The position numbers were made by a program, and so were the translations under genes. Positions 1-4,380 of a DNA stretch of 5,701 nucleotides are shown in pieces. The stretch comes from Dehalococcoidia bacterium UBA3254 (lineage in GTDB: Bacteria; Chloroflexota; Dehalococcoidia; Dehalococcoidales; UBA3254). Position 1 is the stretch's first letter. Every line of letters starts with the position of its first letter. Below the pieces are notes generated by a model that saw only the letters and a list, made by a program, of their open reading frames with translations, searched no databases and was not told where the DNA came from. The stretch spans positions 1-5,701 of the forward strand of contig DEUU01000407.1 of NCBI GenBank assembly GCA_002362735.1, read 5' to 3'.

Positions 1-129
1 GTTATGGTACAATGCCATATCCTTTCGCATAGCCTCCCATGTCAAGTAATTGATTCGGGAAAATGGTTGCCAATTAGATACATATGGTGCACTTTCAATA
101 TCCGGGGTTGGCGATGAATATCTTTGCGC
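1..129 (-). other. Open frame continuing past the amber stop of the zinc-ribbon gene, running off the window
   Basis: Read on the minus strand in the same frame as the gene at 130-303, the sequence after its TAG stop stays open for 43 codons to the window edge. The composition looks protein-like, with segments such as SAPYVSNWQPFSRINYL and TWEAMRKDMALYHN. It could be the 3' half of a longer gene broken by a nonsense mutation, a separate downstream gene whose start is here (internal ATGs at the MRKDM segment follow a GGGAGG at very short spacing), or chance. A 43-codon open run is not rare by itself. I recognise no family. Confidence 0.2.
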
Positions 130-303
130 CTAATTGAATGGAGATTTTTCGATGATCCATTCACATCTTCTCATCCAGGTATCAGAGCAAGTTGGACAGA
201 GCTTATCGAGATTGACCTCAACGACTCTATCACCGTATGTTTCAACATACGACTCTTCCCTGCCGCACTTCCAACACTTGATTTTAAATCGTATTATCTT
301 CAT
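130..303 (-). CDS. Small zinc-ribbon-like protein, 57 residues
   Basis: This short minus-strand frame starts at the ATG at 303-301 and ends at TAG (132-130). It encodes MKIIRFKIKCWKCGREES and onward, with two CxxC knuckles: Cys10-Cys13 (CWKC) and Cys36-Cys39 (CPTC), 22 residues apart. That is the classic four-cysteine layout of a structural zinc ribbon. A fifth cysteine, Cys47, sits in a tryptophan/arginine-rich tail (WMRRCEW). There is no signal peptide or membrane segment, so it should be cytoplasmic. No good Shine-Dalgarno lies just upstream; a GGGAC about 12 bases away is the nearest purine-rich stretch. I do not recognise the family, and no function is assigned. The paired CxxC motifs are the main reason to think it is real. 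It could also be the front half of a longer gene, because the frame remains open after the stop. The two plus-strand frames over the same DNA lack recognisable motifs. Confidence 0.45.
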   Translation of the reverse strand: MKIIRFKIKCWKCGREESYVETYGDRVVEVNLDKLCPTCSDTWMRRCEWIIEKSPFN

Positions 304-345
304 TTTTCAGCCCGTCCCTGGAATGATTATGCAATGTAATTCAAG

Positions 346-372
346 CTTATAGTACCTTCGTCCCATGGTCAA
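346..372 (-). promoter_or_regulatory. Possible promoter for the zinc-ribbon gene
   Basis: On the minus strand TTGACC (372-367) is followed after 15 bp by TATAAG (351-346), and transcription would start about 35-40 bases before the ATG at 303. The -35 box is good, but the spacing is shorter than the ideal 17 bp, so this is tentative. The sequence GTTAAGT (378-372) abuts the -35 box and recurs twice in the promoter of the XRE gene. Confidence 0.25.
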
Positions 373-714
373 CTTAACTTTTATTGATCTAATTTAATTT
401 ATCCTCTCAATATTTCAGAATTTACCTCTCATCCGGCCGATCCAAAATAACGTCAATGAAAGTATTTAGAGAAAATAATTTACCACATACTAAAGATTAA
501 GGGAAGATATACTGTTCTAGAAGTTAATTCTATTCCGAGAATTTGTTTTATTGGGTATATGAATTGCAAAGAGGTTCCACCTCACTTAAATAGGTAGTTG
601 AAGGTTTAAAGCGCTTCAGAAAGACCAAATAATAGGTTCAATTTGAATTTGAATCGCTCCACAATTATGGATAGTTAAAAAGTTTGATATTATACCCTCA
701 AATTACGCATGATA
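373..714. other. AT-rich intergenic stretch without a recognisable gene
   Basis: I see no convincing coding frame on either strand here; stops are frequent and the few start codons lead only to peptides of about 12-14 residues. The stretch is clearly richer in A+T than the genes to the right. Minor symmetric elements are TTCAA-T-TTGAA (637-647), AAGCGCTT (609-616) and GAGGT-TCC-ACCTC (571-583), all near chance level. No tRNA, rRNA, CRISPR array or insertion-sequence end is visible. Confidence 0.55.
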
Positions 715-757
715 TGCTAGCACAATACTAGCGTAAAAACCTGAGGAAAACGCTAGC
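715..757. promoter_or_regulatory. Cluster of three CTAG-centred operator-like sites upstream of the XRE gene
   Basis: Three related elements lie just before the XRE promoter: TGCTAGCA (715-722, a perfect 8-bp palindrome), ACTAGCGT (727-734) and ACGCTAGC (750-757). The first and third share the direct repeat GCTAGCAC (716-723 and 752-759). The second and third form a perfect 7-bp inverted repeat, CTAGCGT/ACGCTAG. The CTAG cores are 11 and 25 bp apart, so the first two lie about one helical turn apart on the same DNA face. Relative to the predicted transcription start near 799 the cores lie at about -80, -69 and -44. Those positions suit upstream activator or repressor binding. The bound protein is unknown; autoregulation by the adjacent XRE protein is the simplest guess. 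Confidence 0.4.
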
Positions 758-763
758 ACTATG

Positions 764-792
764 TTGACAAAATGTTAAACTTAACCTATTAT
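764..792 (+). promoter_or_regulatory. Sigma70-type promoter for the XRE regulator gene
   Basis: A perfect -35 box TTGACA (764-769) and a near-consensus -10 box TATTAT (787-792) are separated by the ideal 17 bp. Transcription should begin near 799, giving a leader of only about 16 bases before the ATG at 815. This is the best promoter in the window. Confidence 0.7.
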
Positions 793-812
793 CTTTCTAA
801 GGTTGGGTTAAG
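774..812. promoter_or_regulatory. TTAAC-type inverted repeats overlapping the XRE promoter
   Basis: GTTAA-AC-TTAAC (774-785) lies in the spacer between the -35 and -10 boxes. CTTAACC (780-786) is also the inverted partner of GGTTAAG (806-812), and this pair brackets the -10 box and the predicted transcription start. A 7-bp pair alone is near chance, but its placement over the promoter of a small XRE gene is what an autorepressor operator would look like. Confidence 0.3.
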
Positions 813-814
813 TA

Positions 815-1000
815 ATGCCAAAATTGAAAGTCGTTCGAGAAAGAAAATTTTTATCTCAAAGAGAATTGGGCAAAAAGGCTGGAATTCACTATGTTACCGT
901 GGCGAGATTAGAAACTGGAGTCGTCAGGCCGCATTACAGCACTATCCGCAAATTGGCAAAAGCTTTAGGGGTTAGACCTGTAGACCTGAAATTCGGTTAA
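815..1000 (+). CDS. XRE-family helix-turn-helix transcriptional regulator, 61 residues
   Basis: This tiny protein is almost entirely one Cro/CI-type helix-turn-helix domain, with no extra sensory or multimerisation domain. The start MPKLKVVRERKFLSQREL leads into helices 1-2 (about residues 4-21). The helix-turn-helix proper is at about 14-34 (SQRELGKKAG, then the recognition helix around IHYVTVARLETG). The family hallmark LETG is at 32-35, and the close STIRKLAKALGV is at 42-53. Length is normal for minimal XRE regulators, which bind palindromic operators as dimers and often control their own promoter or a neighbouring gene. The ATG at 815 fits the family start exactly, but the ribosome site is weak: AAGG is about 12 bases upstream and close to the predicted transcription start, so translation may be nearly leaderless. 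It stands alone, with repeats in its promoter, and converges on the kinase gene. No toxin or phage partner is adjacent. Confidence 0.88.
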   Translation: MPKLKVVRERKFLSQRELGKKAGIHYVTVARLETGVVRPHYSTIRKLAKALGVRPVDLKFG

Positions 1001-1125
1001 TTGATTACTTTGGTTATGACGGCAAATAATCCCCCTACTCTCTCCAACAAGGCAAGAAAGAGAGGTGAAGAAACTTGCATTCACCCATATTTAGGTAGTT
1101 TAATGATTGCTGGACGCCAGTATCG

Positions 1126-2616
1126 CTAGACCGGCGCGCTTACCAGAATACTGGTTCCTCTATCGGGTTCGGAAGATATTTTGAGAGTCCCCCCAAGCAG
1201 TTGAATCCTTTCCTCTATCCCGACAATTCCGAGTTTACCAGTGTGAATCAATCCTCCCATATGCGGCGGTGGTGAGAATCCTATACCGTTATCGGTCACC
1301 ACTAAAGTGATCTGTTTTTCTGCAAAAACAACTTCAATATCAACCTTAGTCGCTTTAGCGTGTTTGATTACATTATTGACAGACTCCTGAACAATACGGA
1401 ACAACAATAGCTCTGCTTCCGGAGTCAATCTGCGTTCGTTTCCATTTATTTGGAGCCCTGCTTCTATCCCGTAATTCGATTTAGTTTCTCCGGATAACCA
1501 TTCAATAGCCGGGATGAGCCCGAGGTCATCCAGAATGGAGGGGCGCAGGTCCCGGCTGAAACGCCGGACTTCGTGGAGTACGTCCCGGATATGTTCATAG
1601 AAGCTCCATAGACTCTTCGCCTGGCTGATGGGCAGAGTCGCTTTTTCATCAAGCAGATTTTCAACCTGGTGCATTAATGCGATTAGATTTTGTGCTGTGC
1701 TGTCGTGAAGTTCGCGAGCAATTCGTTTACGCTCTTCTTCTTGAGCTCGTGTAATTTCTTTGAGGTAATACTGCTGGTTTTCATATAAACGCTTTTCGCG
1801 GGTTACATCCCGGGCGATGTTCTGGAACATATGCGTGGTACTATCGCGAACAATTAAATTCGTTGCTACCTTGCAGAATGCTTCGCTCCCGTTTTTCCGG
1901 ACAATTTTCAACTCGTGAGAATCAGGTAAGGTCAGGCCGAGAAGTAACTTATTATGAATTTCACGTAAACTCGAAAGAGTGGGTTCAGCAAGAAAAAGGC
2001 TTAAGTTGGAACCTTTGAGTTCTGCTACTGAATATCCGGTCAGTCTGGCTGTTGATTCGTTTGCTGCCTGGATATAGCCTTCCTCATCATTAACCCAGAT
2101 GGGATCCAGAGCACTTTCGAATAGATTGCGATAGTTGTATTCTGAATCCCGGAGGGCTTCTTCCGCTTTTTTTCTCTCCGTAACATCTGCCAGCGTTTCA
2201 ATAGCGCCAATAATATCACCATGGTCGTCCCGGATAGGGCTGGCCGTAAAATGGAGCCATTTTCCGGACTGTCCAGACATTACGGGGAAGTAATCCTCTG
2301 CATCAAAGGCTCCATCGATCAAGTTCGATTTTTTAGATTTGCCCTCATAACGTTCCTCGATTTCTTTATCACTTGCCCCATCCACTATCAAGTCAGCCAT
2401 TATTCTTTGATCAGTATTAAAGAAGGCTTTGCGGTGATGGCTGGTACCCAGAACTTCTTCTTTTTTCATCCCGGTAAGGGCTTCGATTGCCGTATTCCAG
2501 TAGATTACCTCATGATCTTTGTTGATAACAAAGGTAGCTACAGGTGAACCGTCAATTATTCTGAAGAGAGCCTTCTCGGCATTTTCTTGATACATGGGTT
2601 TTTGCTTCCTGGTCAT
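1126..2616 (-). CDS. Soluble PAS-PAS sensor histidine kinase (HisKA_3, NarX/DegS type)
   Basis: This is the sensor kinase of a two-component pair, 496 residues with no membrane segment or signal peptide, so it senses in the cytoplasm. PAS 1 spans about 15-150 and ends in the linker DVTERKKAEEAL (144-155). It is an extended form with an insert containing MADLIVDG (73-80) and DAEDYFP (105-111). PAS 2 is about 156-275, ending RDVTREKRL. The dimerisation/phosphoacceptor region has ARELHDSTAQN with His304 as the phosphorylated residue, and DLRPSILDDLGL (356-367). The HATPase_c domain has the N-box ESVNNVIKHAKA (411-422), DNGIGF (442-447) and GKLGIVGIEERI (460-471). Two starts are possible. The ATG at 2616, six bases after the regulator stop, has no close ribosome site; the in-frame ATG at 2595 (Met8) has AGGAAG nine bases upstream. 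Only one cysteine (248) is visible, so a Cys-ligated FeS sensor is unlikely. The ligand of the PAS domains cannot be read from sequence. Confidence 0.95.
   Translation of the reverse strand: MTRKQKPMYQENAEKALFRIIDGSPVATFVINKDHEVIYWNTAIEALTGMKKEEVLGTSHHRKAFFNTDQRIMADLIVDGASDKEIEERYEGKSKKSNLIDGAFDAEDYFPVMSGQSGKWLHFTASPIRDDHGDIIGAIETLADVTERKKAEEALRDSEYNYRNLFESALDPIWVNDEEGYIQAANESTARLTGYSVAELKGSNLSLFLAEPTLSSLREIHNKLLLGLTLPDSHELKIVRKNGSEAFCKVATNLIVRDSTTHMFQNIARDVTREKRLYENQQYYLKEITRAQEEERKRIARELHDSTAQNLIALMHQVENLLDEKATLPISQAKSLWSFYEHIRDVLHEVRRFSRDLRPSILDDLGLIPAIEWLSGETKSNYGIEAGLQINGNERRLTPEAELLLFRIVQESVNNVIKHAKATKVDIEVVFAEKQITLVVTDNGIGFSPPPHMGGLIHTGKLGIVGIEERIQLLGGTLKISSEPDRGTSILVSAPV
2605..2610 (-). 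promoter_or_regulatory. Ribosome-binding site that favours an internal start for the kinase
   Basis: AGGAAG on the minus strand lies nine bases before the ATG at 2595-2593, which is codon 8 of the longest kinase frame. The first ATG (2616) has only GGAAGAA some 16 bases upstream. The kinase may therefore start at Met8, although coupling to the regulator stop could support the first ATG. Confidence 0.35.
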
Positions 2617-2622
2617 CGCGAT

Positions 2623-3309
2623 TCAGGATAATTCTTCCAGCGTAAACCAGCCTTCTCTCATCGCCTGTATTACGGCTTCAGTTCGGGAACCTACGTTGAG
2701 TTTAATAAAAATGCTAGCGAGGTGACTTTCAACGGTGCGAACGCTGATCGATAGTTCATCCGCTATGCTCTTGTTATTCATTCCTTTAGCCGCCATCTTA
2801 AGAACCGTGATCTCCTGATCAGTAAGAATTTTGGTTACTTCTTCACTGGGGTAATCACCATTCCGCTTAAACCGTTGTAAAACTTTGCGAGCTACTGCCG
2901 GATGAAGAACGGATTCACCTTTATGTACGGTCTCAATGGCATGGATTAATTCCCGGCTGCTGACATCCTTGAGAAGATAACCGGCGGCCCCAGCCGCCAG
3001 TAAAGGAAAGATATATTGTTCATAATCATAGGCGGTTAAAGCCAGAATGGTAATAGAAGGCTGGGAGCCCTTGATCTTTTTGGTGGCTTCAATGCCATTT
3101 AGCTTGGGCATTGAAATATCCATAATCACAACGTCTGGTTTAAGTTCCAGTGCCATTCTCACGGCTTCCTCTCCGTCGCTGGCTTCCCCAACTACCTGGA
3201 AATTAGATCTGCGTTCAAGGGACTGGCGGATGCTTTCACGGACTATCACGTGATCTTCAGCAAGAAGGATTTTAATCGGTTGTGCTAATTCCTCAATTGG
3301 ATTTTCCAT
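2623..3309 (-). CDS. LuxR/NarL-family response regulator
   Basis: This is a 228-residue DNA-binding response regulator, the partner of the downstream kinase. The receiver domain is about residues 11-130: the acidic pair Glu18-Asp19, the phosphoacceptor Asp64 in VVIMDISMPKLNG, Thr92 (LTAYD) and Lys114 (YLLKD) are all in place, so it should be phosphorylatable. After a linker near 145-158, the LuxR-type helix-turn-helix at about 160-225 begins LTDQEITVLKMAAKGMNNK and contains the recognition segment SVRTVESHLASIFIKL (189-204). Proteins of this type dimerise when phosphorylated and bind inverted repeats at promoters. The gene is first in its operon, ends six bases before the kinase, and is transcribed away from the RAM-nuoE-nuoF genes. 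A long palindrome 20 bases upstream of the start is a candidate autoregulatory site. The start ATG at 3309 has only a weak AAGAGA ribosome site about nine bases upstream. Confidence 0.96.
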   Translation of the reverse strand: MENPIEELAQPIKILLAEDHVIVRESIRQSLERRSNFQVVGEASDGEEAVRMALELKPDVVIMDISMPKLNGIEATKKIKGSQPSITILALTAYDYEQYIFPLLAAGAAGYLLKDVSSRELIHAIETVHKGESVLHPAVARKVLQRFKRNGDYPSEEVTKILTDQEITVLKMAAKGMNNKSIADELSISVRTVESHLASIFIKLNVGSRTEAVIQAMREGWFTLEELS

Positions 3310-3328
3310 GTTCTGATATCTCTTTTCA

Positions 3329-3359
3329 ACTTAATATTATCTCAATCATAATATTAAGT
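3329..3359. repeat. Perfect 12-bp inverted repeat with 7-bp spacer in the divergent promoter region
   Basis: ACTTAATATTAT (3329-3340) and ATAATATTAAGT (3348-3359) are exact reverse complements separated by CTCAATC. The element ends 19 bases before the response regulator start and overlaps its likely -10 box. It could be an operator for a dimeric regulator, such as the product of this very gene, or form a hairpin in the regulator mRNA leader. The stem is very AT-rich and has no T-tract, so it is not a typical terminator. Confidence 0.7.
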
Positions 3360-3377
3360 CTAATAATCCCATAACAA
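3348..3377 (-). promoter_or_regulatory. Possible promoter for the response regulator-kinase operon
   Basis: On the minus strand TTGTTA (3377-3372) is followed after 18 bp by TATTAT (3353-3348), about 39 bases before the ATG at 3309. The -10 box lies in one arm of the 12-bp palindrome, so a protein on the palindrome would block or modulate RNA polymerase. Confidence 0.4.
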
Positions 3378-3447
3378 TCATATGCATTCGACCTATACGA
3401 ATCAGTGTTTTCCACATGCATGAAACAGGAACACCACGGATGTACGT

Positions 3448-3474
3448 TTTACGATTACGTGGTTTACTAATAAT
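3448..3474 (+). promoter_or_regulatory. Weak candidate promoter for the RAM-nuoE-nuoF operon
   Basis: TTTACG (3448-3453) and AATAAT (3469-3474) are 15 bp apart, about 40 bases before the start codon at 3514. The -10 box matches consensus at five of six positions, but the spacing is short and the -35 box is poor. A weak promoter of this kind could need an activator. A short inverted pair ACCACG/CGTGGT (3433-3438 and 3458-3463) overlaps the -35 box. The ribosome site AAGGAG (3502-3507) six bases before the ATG is strong. Confidence 0.2.
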
Positions 3475-3513
3475 TAATAAACTACTTCAAAGATATTTTT
3501 TAAGGAGACAAAA

Positions 3514-3813
3514 ATGGGACTTAGAGCTTATTTACTGGTCAACCTGGTTGATGAAATGGAACAGTCGGAACTGATTAAAGCCATGCGAGACCTGGAAGAC
3601 ACTCCAGGAATAGATTTTGTGGATCCGGTAATCGGGTCAAAAGATCTGGTAATCATGGTTGATGCTCCGGTCACTGTCGAAGCCATCGCTAACAAAATTC
3701 GTAACAATTCATGGGTTAAAGATGCTGAGGTACTGCGAATCGTTAGCATGTATGAACGGCATCGAGCCTCGAAAGTAGATCTCCTTCGCTCTCTGAATCA
3801 TTCGGGAATGTAA
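3514..3813 (+). CDS. Stand-alone RAM domain (Lrp/AsnC ligand-binding) protein
   Basis: This 99-residue protein consists of the alpha-beta RAM/ACT-like domain found at the C-terminus of Lrp/AsnC regulators, with no helix-turn-helix. Features are the opening strand LRAYLLVNLV (3-12), the first helix around EQSELIKAMRDLEDTPGI, the strands FVDPVIGSKDLVIMVDAP (35-52), the second helix AIANKIRNNSWV and the last strand VLRIVSMY. The order matches the family. Such domains form dimers or octamers and bind amino acids or other small effectors at subunit interfaces. Without a DNA-binding part it may modulate a partner protein or sense a metabolite. The start has a strong AAGGAG six bases upstream. Only 45 bases with no terminator separate it from the nuoE-type gene, so it most likely heads that operon. 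Its link to the redox enzyme is inferred from position only. Confidence 0.88.
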   Translation: MGLRAYLLVNLVDEMEQSELIKAMRDLEDTPGIDFVDPVIGSKDLVIMVDAPVTVEAIANKIRNNSWVKDAEVLRIVSMYERHRASKVDLLRSLNHSGM

Positions 3814-3858
3814 ATCAGGCCCCTATTGTCTTCATTATTATAAAAGAGAAGGGTTTTT

Positions 3859-4380
3859 ATGACGTTGAAGGATGTTAAAACCAGAGGACTACCAAATACA
3901 GCTGTGATCGATGCGATTGTCTATAAACATAATATTCACCCCGGTGCTATGATATCTATACTACAGGAAATCCAGGAAGTCTATGGCTATGTTCCTCAAT
4001 CCGCTATTTTACGCGTGGCTCAGGATACTCAAATTTCAGCAGCGGATATTTATGGTATAGTGACATTCTATGCTCAATTCCGCCTGCAACCCCAGGGCGA
4101 AAACTTGATTAAGATTTGTCACGGGACTGCATGTCATCTTAATGGTGCTGAGAAGATAGCTGATGCCGTCTGTAAGTGTGTTGGGGCAAAAGAAGGAGAG
4201 ACCAGCCTGGATGGAAAATTTTCCGTTGAAAAAGTTGCGTGTCTTGGCTGTTGTAGTCTGGCTCCTACGATTATGATTAACAATGAGACTTATGCCAGGC
4301 TAACTCCTGAGAATGTTAGCAAAGTAATAAAAGAATTCCAAAAATCGGAGTCAACGGTCCCGGTTGAGTCACTTAAATGA
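3859..4380 (+). CDS. nuoE: NuoE/HndA-type [2Fe-2S] subunit of an NAD(P)-linked oxidoreductase
   Basis: This is the 24-kDa-type subunit (173 residues) that carries one [2Fe-2S] cluster in a thioredoxin-like fold and passes electrons to or from the flavoprotein subunit encoded next. An N-terminal helical bundle (about 15-75) contains ISILQEIQEVYGYVP and the family signature DIYGIVTFYAQF (63-74). The cluster ligands are Cys87 and Cys92 (CHGTAC, C-x4-C) and Cys128 and Cys132 (CLGCC, C-x3-C), all four present. No signal peptide or membrane helix is seen, so the protein is cytoplasmic. GAGAAGGG lies about five bases before the ATG at 3859, and the stop overlaps the next start as ATGA, indicating translational coupling. 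A pair encoded together with a RAM protein, rather than inside a 14-gene nuo cluster, points to a soluble enzyme (HndA/HymA/HydC of [FeFe] hydrogenases, or formate dehydrogenase) rather than respiratory complex I. The symbol names the family only. Confidence 0.93.
   Translation: MTLKDVKTRGLPNTAVIDAIVYKHNIHPGAMISILQEIQEVYGYVPQSAILRVAQDTQISAADIYGIVTFYAQFRLQPQGENLIKICHGTACHLNGAEKIADAVCKCVGAKEGETSLDGKFSVEKVACLGCCSLAPTIMINNETYARLTPENVSKVIKEFQKSESTVPVESLK

Noticed and set aside
124..352. Two overlapping plus-strand frames of 71-72 codons
   Set aside because: They lie opposite the CxxC-CxxC minus-strand frame, show no recognisable motif or ribosome site, and look like antisense shadows.
1038..1064. 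CTCTCT/AGAGAG pair after the XRE gene as a terminator
   Set aside because: It is a low-complexity 6-bp stem with a 15-base loop and no following T-run.
591..1100. 9-bp direct repeat TAGGTAGTT at 591-599 and 1092-1100 flanking the XRE gene, as mobile-element target duplication
   Set aside because: Many 9-mer pairs occur by chance in 5.7 kb, and no transposase, integrase or terminal inverted repeats accompany it.
1117..1154. Inverted repeat CCAGTAT/ATACTGG spanning the kinase stop as a terminator
   Set aside because: The arms are only 7 bp with a 24-base loop and no T-tract on either strand; pairs like this are expected several times by chance in this length.
2221..2547. Plus-strand frame of 108 codons inside the kinase gene
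   Set aside because: It is antisense to the PAS 1 coding region, which is strongly supported by domain motifs; its translation has no recognisable family features.
3814..3858. CCCT...AGGG followed by TTTTT between the RAM and nuoE-type genes, as terminator or attenuator
   Set aside because: The stem is only 4 bp with a long loop, and the purine-rich arm is better explained as the ribosome site of the next gene.
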